Below are positions 50,879 to 62,000 of a stretch of DNA of 64,000 bases, in pieces. The stretch lies in contig CM067592.1 in assembly GCA_034336665.1 (NCBI GenBank), positions 44,669,761-44,733,760 of the forward strand, given 5' to 3'. The DNA comes from Luscinia megarhynchos. Its lineage: Eukaryota; Chordata; Aves; Passeriformes; Turdidae. Numbering within the stretch: the stretch's first letter is position 1; every line of letters starts with the position of its first letter. A model generated the notes under the pieces. That model had not been told where the DNA came from. It did no database searches and saw nothing but the letters and a program-made list of their open reading frames with translations. The position numbers and the translations under genes were made by a program.

Positions 50879-51724
50879 TGGGGAGTTTTTGGAATTATCA
50901 TTTTAACTCCCCATTGTGACATGGAATCTCTTCCCCATAGGGGACACTTATAATCTATTACAAACGGATCTAACACTGGCCAATTTGTCAGTCCGTCCCT
51001 CAATTTGTACAATCTGTTTTGATATTTGCGCTAATTTAATATCACCGATACCCTGAATTTGCCCTGCCACAGGTTGCAATTCCCAATGTGAAGGCCACAT
51101 CTTTTCAGGTATTATGGTTACATCAGAACCTGTATCCAAAACACCCTTCACATGTAGATGGTCTGTTCCATGTGTCATGTTGCATGCTAGAGAAGGCTTT
51201 TCCTCCTTCACTGTCTCTGCCCAGTAAACCTCTGGTGATTTATTATCTGCTGTGATATTTGCTGGAATAGGAAAAGCTTGGGCCAGTACTTGTCCCTCAC
51301 CCAAATAGAAAGGTGCTTGTGAACAACGAGCTAATATGATAACACCAGATATATTCCCCTTAATGATCATAGGAGCTATTTCAATTTCTGAGGGTGTGTG
51401 TGCTGTGTCTCCCACAACAAAATACTTACTCTCCATGTGGCAAACCGTCATATCAATTAACGGACTTGAGATGTCCACTGTAATAATGGTCCACTCAGCA
51501 GATCTGAAATGAAAACCTTTGGTAGTTTGTAGCCTAATACGGCCACAGAACTGCCTGACTTTGTTAGGAGAACATTTAACATTTACATTATCTGTCATAC
51601 CCACATTGTCCATCCCATCCTCCCCCCTTGCTTTTAAGAGAGAGGCTTTTGCTACAGTATAGCCTGCAGAATTTATATCCTGGCGCGCTATGGTGTTTAA
51701 GGCAGGCCCACGCCTCAGTTCTAG
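50869..51724 (-). pseudogene. pro: pro: dUTPase-like domain plus aspartic protease (one frame break)
   Basis: Entered by -1 frameshift at the end of gag. The reading frame stays open from 51724 to 50948 and contains, first, a region with the position and general pattern of a betaretroviral dUTPase (the 'AGY...' start near 51655 and a 'YLGEGQVLAQAF' block near 51300), though the catalytic motifs look degenerate. Then comes the protease with its active-site Asp-Thr-Gly at residues 160-162 of the frame that starts at 51613 (near 51134). A frame change near 51000 separates this from the typical protease C-terminal 'LWGRD' block (near 50935); that frame then ends at the pro stop 50869-50871. The protease would cut Gag and Gag-Pro-Pol. 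The dUTPase in frame with protease is a betaretrovirus-like arrangement. Confidence 0.85.
50872..50878 (-). promoter_or_regulatory. pro-pol -1 ribosomal frameshift site (GGATTTT)
   Basis: The minus strand reads G GAT TTT TAG: the heptamer sits right before the pro stop, and the -1 frame leads directly into the start of pol (GFLEA...). It resembles the GGAUUUA-type site of the mouse betaretrovirus MMTV. A downstream structure was not tested. Confidence 0.75.
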
Positions 51725-53437
51725 TTTTTTTGTTTGCTGATTTTGTTCTGTTTCCTGCTTTGAGGACAGTCCCTAGCAAAATGTCCTTGCTGCTGACACT
51801 GGAAACAGGTGCTCTTCTTCAGCTGCTGCGATGATAACTGCGGCTTTTTCATCTGTGGTGGATCAGGTCCCGGAGGCTCAGGAGGTGTTGGACTTGGTGT
51901 TTTCTGTGGAACACTGAACAATTCTGCTCTCCGGGTGCAAGCTTCAATCATCTGTGCTAGGGTTGGTTCTGGGTACAGTGGCAGGCTTAGAATGACTCTG
52001 CGACAGGCGTCATTGGCGTTTTTCTCTGCTAATTCCTTAATCAGTTCTGCCTGCATGGCTGGATTCTGTACCTGGCGTTCCACCTGTGTCTTCAAACGAT
52101 CTATAAAACTCAAAAAATTCTCAGGAGGATATTGTTTAATATTTACATAACTAGAAGTTACTTCAACAGATGGCAATTTGATAAAAGCCTGTTCAGCTAC
52201 CTCAGAAACCTTATCTAAAATAAATTTAGACAATAACCGAGTTTGCCTTTCTGGGCAATGTATTTCCCCCTCCCCACATAAATGATCTAATGTAATTTCA
52301 TTATTCTCAGAATCTTTGGAATGTTCAGGATTTTTGTGAAGCTCTGTTAAAAGACTGCTTAAAGAACGTTTCCAAACATTAAACCACAATTCATATTCAG
52401 CAGGGGTTAGCAAACACCTGAAAAGGTCTTTTAAATCATGTGGAACTAGTTCATTTGATGTAAAAGTTGCTCTCATCATTCCCTTAAATATGGCACTTTG
52501 CCTTCCAAACTCCCTTTGTACCTTGCAAATTTCTTTTTTATCTTGGTATGGTAACGGTTGGTAGCTTCTTTTACCGTTTCTTTTACCTAAATAAACAACT
52601 GGTGCTGCTTCAAAAACCTGGTGAGATTCAGGGTTAGTCAGTGAGTTAGGGGTTAGTTGTTTCTGTGCCTCTGCAGACTGTGTCTGTGTATCTGCGACAC
52701 GTGCTTCCCCTCCCCCTCCCTCTGCGGCTGCACTCCCGGGGCTCCCACTGTTCTGTGTCCCGGGGTTAGAAAAAGCGTTAGAAAGCGGTATAGCTTGGAA
52801 AGATGGGTTACAATAACCAGGAAGGTATTGAGCAGAAACGGGAGGTGGATGTAGGAACGGATTATTGGAAGAAAAAGGCATAGTATTAGAATTTACTACA
52901 GGTTTTTCCCCTTGCACTGCAGAAGGGCGATTTTCTAAACTAGGTTGTTGAGAGGGCAATAGCGACAGAGGAGGATACAATGCTAAGTTTGTAGCACATT
53001 GTTCAGGAGATTCGAATTCTGTGTATTTTGGAGGAACCTTAGTATTAGTAGTTTCTGGAGATATTTCTGATTTCTCTTTTAATTCAGGGACAGGAGGTTC
53101 CGAATTAGGTAAAGAGGGTTGTAAAGAATTTTCCTGTGGTTGATTTTTGTTCTCCAATTGTGATAATTGTTTGTGAATATTTAAAAAATATAGGCAAAAA
53201 ATAAAGCAACAGTGGTATCGCTCTTCTGTATTTTTAGAAGTTAATAAATCTCCCGACACTGTCCCAAAAATAAAATAGATTTGATATTTTGCTTTTCAAA
53301 TTCCATAACTTCTCTAGACAACCACCTAACAAACTTTCTAATTTGTTTCTTAGAAATTACAACATGCTGTGCATCTAACATTTCTTTTAAGCTGAGAAAT
53401 AATACTCTTTTTGTTGTGCTGAAACATTCGCCCCCAT
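51721..53437 (-). pseudogene. gag: gag polyprotein (mostly open; two frame breaks in matrix)
   Basis: The likely authentic start is the ATG at 53437, which reads Met-Gly (a myristoylation site for the matrix protein). That frame stops after 16 codons (53387); a second frame (LKEMLDAQ..., ending 53241) and then the long open frame (53259-51721, 512 codons) carry the rest. The long frame has a Pro-rich middle, the major homology region of capsid (PPENFLSFIDRLKTQV, near 52110), and one CCHC zinc knuckle (CFQCQQQGHFARDC, residues 485-498) close to the end. Only one knuckle is seen, whereas many betaretroviruses have two. The stop codon follows the frameshift heptamer directly. It would form the particle core. 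The two breaks lie near short homopolymer runs. Confidence 0.9.
51724..51730 (-). promoter_or_regulatory. gag-pro -1 ribosomal frameshift site (AAAAAAC)
   Basis: The minus strand reads A AAA AAC TAG in the gag frame. This is the classical betaretroviral slippery heptamer, with the gag stop immediately after it. Slipping back one base enters the open dUTPase-protease frame without further change, so the signal and the frames agree. Confidence 0.85.
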
Positions 53438-54041
53438 TTCGATGTTATAAAAAACAAAACGCACGCATTCCCCTGTCTTTTACAGAAGAGTTACACAATA
53501 GCAGTCCGTTTGCAAAACCCAGGTGGGGGTGCTGGGCTTTATTACTACACGTGGTTGCCCATATCAGCCACACAGGGCGATCCCGGAGCAATCCCACTGC
53601 AGGGAAAACTCCGTCGCTGTGCGTACGCCAATACCGCGAACACACGCCAGGCAGAGCCGGCTGAGCACGTGTACTGCCGGGCGGGATTGTGCAACACCGC
53701 CCACGCGCTCCCGCTCCACGCTGGGACTGCGCCGCTGCCACCCGCGGGGTACCAACCTCCCCCCACGAGTCTGAGCTAATCCGCCCGAAAAACCCCCCTC
53801 CCCTGTCCCTCGGGGATACCTTGGGGTTACCTTTCTCAGACGGAAAGCGGTCTCGCCCGTAACTCTGCAAAAGTTCCGATCCAGAGCCGGCTTCTCCGAG
53901 TCCGCTAAGAAGTTGCCCGCTCTCACCCTCCTAGCGCTCGGGCTGGTAAAACCGCTCCAACCACGGAGGTAGTTGATCAACCTAACCGGCCTTTAAAGTC
54001 CTAAAACTGGGACTTCAGGCAAAATGGGGTCTAAAAATTAA
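53438..54041 (-). other. Provirus 5' leader, GC- and CpG-rich
   Basis: About 600 nt between primer site and gag start, much richer in GC and CpG than the rest of the window. It should hold the packaging signal and the major splice donor, but I cannot pinpoint either. Overlapping frames on both strands here (up to 141 codons) have skewed Arg/Gly/Pro-rich composition and are probably not genes. Confidence 0.6.
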
Positions 54042-54060
54042 GCCCCACGGTCGGAGGCCA
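54042..54060 (-). promoter_or_regulatory. Primer binding site, possibly tRNA-Lys(1,2)-like
   Basis: Two bases inside the 5' LTR the minus strand reads TGGCCTCCGACCGTGGGGC. It starts with TGG, as a site paired to a tRNA CCA end must, and its 3' half resembles the tRNA-Lys(1,2) site (..CGTGGGGC) used by several betaretroviruses. The middle does not match well, so the primer tRNA is uncertain. Confidence 0.65.
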
Positions 54061-54062
54061 AC

Positions 54063-54447
54063 TGCTAAACGATGCTTTGTCTTTTCCTAATTACTTAAGA
54101 TAAGACAATGTATGTTTTAGCATGGATGGAAAAGGATTACAAAAGAGGCTCTTCCTTATGTCAGCTTTATTCTAAGGCGATGGCGTGGCCGATGGATGAA
54201 GGAGGAAAGAGGAAAGAGGGAGATCTCCCCTGGGACCTCCGTCTTCAGGAGAGGGAATGGGGAGTGGCCTTGGCTAGCAGCCAATGGGGTAAGGACACAG
54301 GGGGATCGGATCAGGATACAGGAAGTCCCGGTAGGGTGCAATGTCACAGGTAAAGGTTACAGGAAGGGGGACATGAACCGGGAGCTAGCCGGAAGATGGC
54401 CAGGTTTGTTGATTCATTCCTTATATCTCATTTATTGAATTACAACA
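54063..54447 (-). mobile_element. 5' LTR of minus-strand ERVK-like provirus
   Basis: A 385-bp direct repeat of 47350-47735, from TGTTGTAATT to TTTAGCA on the minus strand. The poly(A) signal AATAAA lies at 54166-54171 on the minus strand. As the upstream LTR it is the promoter of the provirus. It borders the primer site on one side and the target duplication on the other. Confidence 0.95.
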
Positions 54448-54453
54448 ATCATG
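54448..54453. repeat. Target site duplication, right copy (ATCATG)
   Basis: Identical to 47344-47349. The next base begins the 3' tail of a CR1 fragment, so the provirus sits at the very edge of that older repeat. Confidence 0.95.
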
Positions 54454-54530
54454 GAATCATAGAATCATTAAGGTTGGGAAAGGCCTCTACGGTCTTCAAT
54501 GTTAGATTTCAAATTGGGTGACCTCTGGAA
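54454..54530 (-). mobile_element. CR1 LINE 3' end fragment, minus strand
   Basis: The + strand reads 'gaatcatagaatcattaagg' then 'ttgggaaaggcctctacggt', the reverse complement of the CR1 3' terminus (a repeated 'gattcta/tgattc' tail preceded by the 'aggtctttcccaacc' block). It is short, 5'-truncated and cannot code. Confidence 0.8.
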
Positions 54531-56017
54531 AGTATAGGAATGATGGGTACAAACAGCTCAGTTTTCAGCACATGGTCATTGCATATGCACTATTATCCTG
54601 TAGTATGATCAGAGCCTTATTTTCATATTTTACTGTGGTATGGAGATTATAAGATCCAGTGTAATACCAATATAAATAAATAGATCAGCTAGTATTAGGA
54701 CAAACAAGACAGAGAGTAGTGACCTTGCCAAAAGTATTGCTTTGGCTGCATGGTGAGAGAATATGTGCTGACTTCTGCATCTCTAGTCAAAAGCAAATCT
54801 TCCCTTTCTGTGCATCCTTTTGGATCAACTTTATCTCTTCTCTGCTCTGTTGCACCTCTGCCTTGACTTTCCCCATGATTCTAGTTTTGGCAAAGACTGT
54901 AGATTTTGGATTGCAGCACCACTTGAAAACCATGGAGCAAAACCATCAGGAAAGTCTGAAGAGTCCCATAGTTGCACAGTGGAACGCTGTCAAGATATGG
55001 GAAAGTGTTCTGGATTCTTGGAGCAAGCAATTTTGCACTATTTATTCTTTATTAAAAGGCAAAGTGAAATGTAATAAATATACATGCAGGAATATAGTTT
55101 GCACTACTGCTTCTATAACTACCCAGCTCAGGAATAAATCGGTGCCTTTTGACTGTAGGCACAAAGCTGCAGTTCTCCCACAGAAATTGAGCTATTATTT
55201 CAGAGAGATACAGAGGCTGGAGGCAGGGGGAACATCAGGCTGAATGGTAACATTAGATTGAAAAAAACAGATCTGCTGCAATCTTTTCACTAGAGGAAAG
55301 CAAGGACAATCAATGTTAAGCAACATGGTTTGCTGCAGCAACCTGCTAATGTCAGCACTGTCCTCATCTCCTCCTATTTGTTCAAGAGGAAAGATCTCTG
55401 GAGGGAGTGTCAGGATCTGTCCTTTTTCCTTTCATTCCTGTGGCTTGACTGCCCCAGTGATCCCCAAACTGCTCTCTTGGACTCAGTTCTTTCCTCTTAC
55501 TGCTTTGTATTTGTAGGGCAGTTGTTGGCTCTACATGCTGTGCATTTCCTACTACTGTTCTGAGGGTTGCTGCATCCTCTCTCCTACCCATAGCTGCTGC
55601 TTTTAATTAGTGTATTGGGATAGGAAGGGGGCACATGGAAGACTCTGTATAGAGACACAGAAGCAACTATGAAGGCTGGCATGCACTGGAAATGTTTCTC
55701 TATGAACAGATAGCTAAATCAAAAAGAATAAATTTTGACTTTTAGATAATCCCTCAAGTTTTTCAAACAGTTTCCAAACCATATTGGTACCAGTGTGTGA
55801 AATATAAAAAAAACAACTCCTGGAAAAGCACAAATGTGGCTGTGAATTTTGTCTGTGGTTTTTAAAATCACCCATCTTGAAGTACACAAAGGGACACCTG
55901 AGGGACAGATCATCACCACAGTGAAAGTGATGATTTTCTTCCTTTTTTCCATTCCTTCGTTCTAATCTACTCTGATAGGCAGAACAGTTGTTCTGACACA
56001 GGCATGGCCTGAGACTT
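54531..56017. other. Non-coding DNA, no gene recognised
   Basis: Includes a 174-codon frame on the + strand (54719-55243) that begins at a non-ATG codon and matches nothing I know. By rough arithmetic about one frame of this size is expected by chance in 64 kb on six frames. No repeats recognised. Confidence 0.4.
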
Positions 56018-56486
56018 TGTCCTGGATTTCTCTGGACTAGAGTTAATTTTCTTTCTATGATGAAGAATGGTGAGGAGATCTTACGCAGAGCCAAGGCCTT
56101 TTCTGCTTTTTGTACTGCTGGTGAGGAAGTTGGTGTTACGTGGGCAGGTGACCCAAATTGACCAAAGAGATATTCCAGACCATGTGACATCCTGCTCAGT
56201 ATTTCAGGCTGAGGGGAAGAAGGAGGGAAGAGTGGGTGTTTGGAGTGATGGTGTTCTCTTGCCAACACCGTAAGGTGTGATGAGGCCCTGCTGACCTAGA
56301 GATGGCTCAACAGCTGCCTGCCCACAGGAAGCAGTGAATGAATTCCTTGTTTTGCTTTGCTTGTGTGTGTGGCTTTTGCTTCCCCTGTTAAATTGCCTTT
56401 ATCAGAAGCCATGAGTTTTCTCAACCCACTCTTTGAGCAAGAGGCTGCATGGTGATTTGGCATCTGGGCTTAAACCACAACTGACA
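56018..56486 (+). mobile_element. ERVL-type solo LTR
   Basis: About 470 bp starting TGTCCTGGATTTCTCTGGAC with 'tagagttaattttctt', then 'gaccaaagagatattccaga', 'ccatgtgacatcctgctcag', and ending 'gcttaaaccacaactgaca'. This is the same passerine LTR type as 32834-33344 and 37507-38076. The flanks show no clear target duplication. The minus-strand 184-codon frame at 55714-56268 overlaps it and is not a gene. Confidence 0.75.
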
Positions 56487-58980
56487 TACAGGTATTTTTG
56501 CACTGGTGCAACACAGTATTTCAGCTTGGAGTAATGAGAAGTGGCAGAAACATATTGTCCTGGTAAGTGTTTTCATGTTTTTTTTCCAGATTACATTCTA
56601 GAAAAAGGTACAATCAAAAGAAGTAAACCTCTAGTTGATGCCTTGTATAACATGAGATATACTGCTGGACATGTTTGTGTTTGTCCTGCAGGGTGTCTGT
56701 TATGTCCCTTTCACCACTCTGCATTAGCAGTCTAATGACAGAGGAAGAACAGTCCAATAAAGCCTGGAAAGTTTAAAAATTAATCTCGTTATATAATTAA
56801 ACAATGAATGTGCAAGGATACATCATTGCTGTTTATTGCAGTTTTAATCCATTTTTCTTAAGCACAAAAATAAATATATATATTTATACATACACGCACT
56901 CCACACATATTTATATGGATTTAACATACTCTGTTTGAAGCAGCTCTGCTGATCAAACTCCATGCCAGACTGGTAATGGTCTTCAGCACTGGGAGAAGAG
57001 AGTAGGATGATGAGGCAGTAGTAAAGTGAGTACCTCACTGCCATTTCAGAGCTGCTTTTGACATGTGGCTGGACCCTACAGTTACTTGCCCAGCTGTGAA
57101 TCACTCCAGGCTTCTCTGCAGGCTGGAGTAAAGAAACTTATCCATGGTTCCAAAAAACTGGTGTTATGACATGGGCCCTGTGCTGAGCAGCCAACCTGAC
57201 ACTGTTTTCCCTCATCCCACAGCTCAGGGCACATGGGCATAGCTCACCACACTGGTAGTGCGTGTGAGAGAATATGGATAGCCACCTAAAATGGCTTTTT
57301 ACTTCCATTTGTGAAGAACAGGCTTTGGAGTGGGGCGACATGGAAGAGTTTATGTGTAGTTACTTCAGGCAAAAGAATCTCATGGGTGATGTGCTCGGGT
57401 AAGGAATACTGTCTGCTGTCAGTTCTTCTTCTATAGCTTTTCCAGTGTTTTGCTATTTATCCCCTCCATAGTGTCCACCTTACTGCGCTGCAGCAACACT
57501 TTCAAAGGATCTTGAGCAAGTTTCTGCACAGCAAAACTAAGATCAGGAAAAGTTTAACCTTAAGCATGTCTATGTTTAAATGCAAAGTAAACAAGAAACT
57601 ACAGATAGGATAGCTACATATAACCCTCCATACCCACACATACACATATATAGAGAGAGGGAGAAAGAACTGCCTGAATTTTGCAGAAATTATTGTTATA
57701 ACAGCATTTATGGAACTTATCTGGTGATTAAGACACCTAGGGAAAAACAAATACATATCCGTGGGAATATTTATTTTTAAACATGACCAAACATTTTCAA
57801 ACATCACATTTACATTTTTTGCCTGATTGTACAACTGCTAGAATGCTGTCAATTCTGATAGAAGATGGCATTGCCCTGCCATTTGATGTGAAGACCAGGA
57901 TGGGCTGTTGGAATGGCTCTTTTTATTTTTTTTTTTATTTTTTTTTATTTTTAATTCTCATGACCCAAAAGTCCCTTTCTTTTGCCTAGATTTTAGCTGT
58001 GATAAATCATGTTTTAGGCCCTGGTGAATGTCACAGGGCTGTGCAGGGACTGCATTTTCATACAGAATTCATACCATGATCTACTAGAGTGGCAACCTGT
58101 CTATAGAAAGAGCATTACATATATACATGTACATGTACATATACATATATACACATATGCAGATATACACACACATATTGGTAGAAGGATGGTAGCATCA
58201 GACAGATGTGGAAACAAGGACTGAGAGGCAGAGTAATTTTATGTTCATGGAAATCTCTTCCATAGACCATTTGTGCTACATGGGAAGTCTGTGCCATTAT
58301 CCAGACAAAAGGACGTGTCTGTCAGATTTGTCTGCAGAAGTGGACTGCCTGTTATAGTTACTGCCCAGATAGCAGCTTGATTTATTATCAACAACATCAC
58401 CACTGCCATAACACTGCTTCATGCTGCACCATGAGTGGCTGTGAAGCTAAAAGATGTGACACCAAAGTTATGTAACAGTGCACACCACAAATGGCCTAGT
58501 GGGACTTGACGTAAGTGTAATCCACAAAGATTTACTGAAGGATTCATGAGCTAAGGCATGTCAGCATTTTCCCATGTTTTCTTGAAGGAAGAACCAAATG
58601 GACAAATTGGTGCCAAAGTATATCTTTATCCCACAATATTGAAAACCCCAGGGGGAAATTTTGATTATATCCTAAAAAAATGTCAGTACTACTTTGAAAA
58701 GAATTTCAATTGCCTCCTTTTGTTCCAACAGTGCTTTAACTGTGCTGTCTCAGCATTGCTTTGTGTATGACTATGTAGCAAAAGGGAAGGGTAATTCCAT
58801 CAGACAGTAAACAGTGTGCTCCTTATGTAAATTTATTCTCATCATGCTTTTGACCAAGCTCAAAAACTTCTTATAGTCTCTGCTGACAGTCAGAAGGCTA
58901 GCAGTGCAGAGCAAAGAGCCTGGAAAAACAAAATGTCAAAGCTGTGGGTTTGAGGTGGGATTGTCTTGGTTTGTTTTTTC

Positions 58981-58982
<2 letters not shown>
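56487..58982. other. Non-coding DNA with AT-rich simple repeats
   Basis: No gene recognised. A T-rich run with interspersed A lies at 57918-57953, and a degenerate (TACA)n/(CATA)n microsatellite at 58116-58178. These account for the low-complexity ORFs seen here. Confidence 0.45.
58116..58178. repeat. Degenerate (TACA/CATA)n microsatellite
   Basis: Alternating 'tacatgtacatgtacatata' and 'catatatacacata' units. Visible directly. Confidence 0.85.

Positions 58983-59024
<42 letters not shown>
58983..59024. repeat. Homopolymer, 42 T
   Basis: An uninterrupted run of 42 T. It is not the end of a recognisable retrocopy on the minus strand. True length is hard to determine by sequencing. Confidence 0.9.
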
Positions 59025-59025
<1 letters not shown>

Positions 59026-62000
59026 GGCGAGTGAGGTATTACCAGCTTTGTGTGTGCTATCCCTTACAGAGTTCCTGATATTTGGTTTCATTTGGGAAAA
59101 GGTGAAATTTCTGCAATTAATAACAGTGTAGTAAGTTCTCACTCCTCTCCCTCTCCTTGCATCACTTCTGCACCCAGGGCTGATAACCTACCACTGAGGA
59201 TGTGAGCACTACAGCCTGTCTTGGGTTATTATCTTACTGATTCTTTCCCAGAGACAATTTGTTTTCTTATGGGGAAGATCTATCAGAGTTAGATCTAGGA
59301 AAAGACAAACCCTACCTTCTGCTGGGGGACTGTTAAACTTTGTTTTCAATCTTATGCTTTGCTTGGAAGTTTCCTGGAGGAGTGGTGCAAACCTTCGAAA
59401 CCCTGATGGATAGTGAGGAAAGACTGGGATATGTAAATAGCTGCACTAGGTGGAGGGAGGCTCACACAGTTGGTAGGAAGTCCTGTGGCATTCTGGTTTC
59501 ACTGTTTTTGGCTTCCTCCTGGCAGAAACACAAATGGCAAGTTGAAGAACATTTCACAGTGTGCTTTGGATTCATGTAGGCAGGACTCTTCTGAACTAAA
59601 CGTGGGAGGGAGGGAAGGAAGATGGAAAACTCAGCCATCTGTCAGCATTTTTACAGTCACATTGAGAAGGGACATTTTTATTCTCAGGGCTTTTGGGAAA
59701 GTTTCCCTGACAGCACATTTCACAGAGGACTCTTTCTGACAGGGGCTGCTATCTATTTAGTGACACATCTGGGGAAGTAGATTGCACTGTGCAGAGTTGA
59801 AGTTCACTGCAGGGCTATGAGCAGTTCAGAGAAGTGGAAGATTGGAGGGAAAAGAAGATTGAAGCCTTTCTTGTGGCTTGACTCTAGCACTAAAGTGCAT
59901 CTTTAGCTGGTGTTTACTCTCTGGGAATATCCACTGTCACCCAGCCAGGTTCTGAAAACCCATGAACAGATTTTCTAATGCATACACTGAAAATAATTAA
60001 CAAAGTGAAAAAAACCCCACTGTCATGAAGACAACTAAGCACTTACTTCCCTGGTATTGCAACCATCCCTCCCAACCTGCTCTTTCTCCCAGCTTTTTGG
60101 GTCTTTCAAAAGCAAGCAGAAGAAAATCTTAAAACGAGTAACAGAATCATCTGGTTGTATTTTGCTCTTCAGTGTCAAAATATGCATTAATAGCAGTGGT
60201 AGTAGTAGGATATAAAAAACAGACCTTCTGTATTTCTTCCTGTATTTCCTGTGATGGAGCACACAGTCTCTTGTAATGCATTGTGCATGGATGTGAAGCA
60301 AAAACCTTCTGAATTTCCCATTGTTCACTGTTATGCTAATAATATTGTTTATGGTCAAAAAGGAAGTATATCAAGGAAGAAATAAAGCCAGAATTTTATT
60401 GCTAGTATGATTAAAATATTGAGAGACCACTCAGTTTTATTTCTTCTCTAATTGTTGCAAAAATGAATAGCAAGGTAGCTGGAGTACTGCTCGGAAATTG
60501 TCACAGAGACAGACAGACAGACACACACACACACATAGTGTCTCTGCTTCATTTAACCCCTTTCCTCAATTCTCTGCTCACCCTTCTACTGGTCCCTTGT
60601 ATTCTGGAAACTCCATACTGGTGGAGGTCATGGGGAATGCTATTGTGAGGTTTCAGCATCCAGAGTCCTTTGACAGGAAGAAAGTTCATGTTATAAATTC
60701 CTCTTTGTCCCTCTAGGATCACTTGAGATAATTTGTATATGTTGATGACTATATGTTGTTGTATATGTTCATACTGCTCTCTTCTACAGTGCTCTGCAGC
60801 TCCATGTTACACCCAAATTTAACACAGCCAGGGCCATCACAGGATGTTCTCTCTTTGCTCTGTTCATTACCCCTGAACCCAGTTTGTCCAGCTCCAATTC
60901 ACACTTTGGCTGACTGTGGGCAATCTGTTGGCAGCTGTGCTCCTCTGTGCCACATGCTGTGTCCTTCCCAAGGCCTCTGCTGTCCCACCAGGCCTGGGTT
61001 TGTCAGCACTTTGTCATCAGGTTGCTGTTGTATAAATCTCATTGCACATGTCTATGCAAAAACTGTGGTCGTACCACGCCAAGAGAAGCAAAAGTAAAAG
61101 AGATGAGGCAGAGGCACCTGGTCAGCTGGAGGAATTGCTGCCACAGCCAAGAGAAGCAACACAAAACTGCAGACAGGCCAAAGAAAGTTCAGAGAGGGCA
61201 AACCTGAGAGGTCTCAGTTCACACTTGCACTTCGCTTGCAAAGATTACAGTCTAATTTACTAGCAATGGCAATGTTCTGAACGAGGGTCACACATGCAGG
61301 AGAGAGAAATTATTGGTCAGCTTTGTGCTGGAAATACTCTCGCCCTGACAGCACTGGATGTGAAGTTCTAGAGAGCCTGGAGGCAGGTTCAGGTCTCAAT
61401 TTTATGTTGCCCAGCACACCTACTTTCCAAGCTGAAAATGCAAGCAAACAGCCAGAAGAGGAAGCTAGTTTCCTTAAACTCTTTTTAGAAATATCTGTGT
61501 GCTCCTGAAGGCAGGCTGAGAATATGGGGTGTTCTGCATGGAGACATGGGAACAGCATCCTGTGTTCCGGCCTTTGCATCACCACAGGCTTCCCGTGCAC
61601 CCTTTGCTCAGTCACCTGGTCTGTCTGTGGTACACTCCCCTCCCTCCCTGCTAGCATCCTGCAGCACCTTGCATCGGGAAGATGGGGATGGCTGGGTCAC
61701 CAAGGGCTCACTGCACCTGCTGGAAGCAGGAAAGTGCAAAGGAGGATGGACAGGCATGCTGGAAAAGTAGCCTGCACAAACACACGAGCACAGAGGCCTT
61801 GTTTACACAGAACCACATCCATCTGTCTCTGAGTACACAGACCTCCAAATGGCATTTCCAGCTTTTAACTCTTCATATTTTAATTTTGCCCCTGTTCTTT
61901 GCCACAAAGATAATAATAAGATAATTAATAATACAATTTTTCACAAAATCCAAGCACTTCTGGGCTGACTGTTCTCTGAAATGTTTCTGGCTTTCTTCTT

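Noticed and set aside
53445..53980. ORFs of 138-141 codons on the minus strand in the provirus leader
   Set aside because: They lie upstream of the gag start in a GC-rich leader, and their Arg/Gly-rich composition follows from base content.
54719..55243. 174-codon + strand ORF
   Set aside because: It starts at a non-ATG codon and has no recognisable domain; about one frame of this length is expected by chance in a six-frame 64-kb window.
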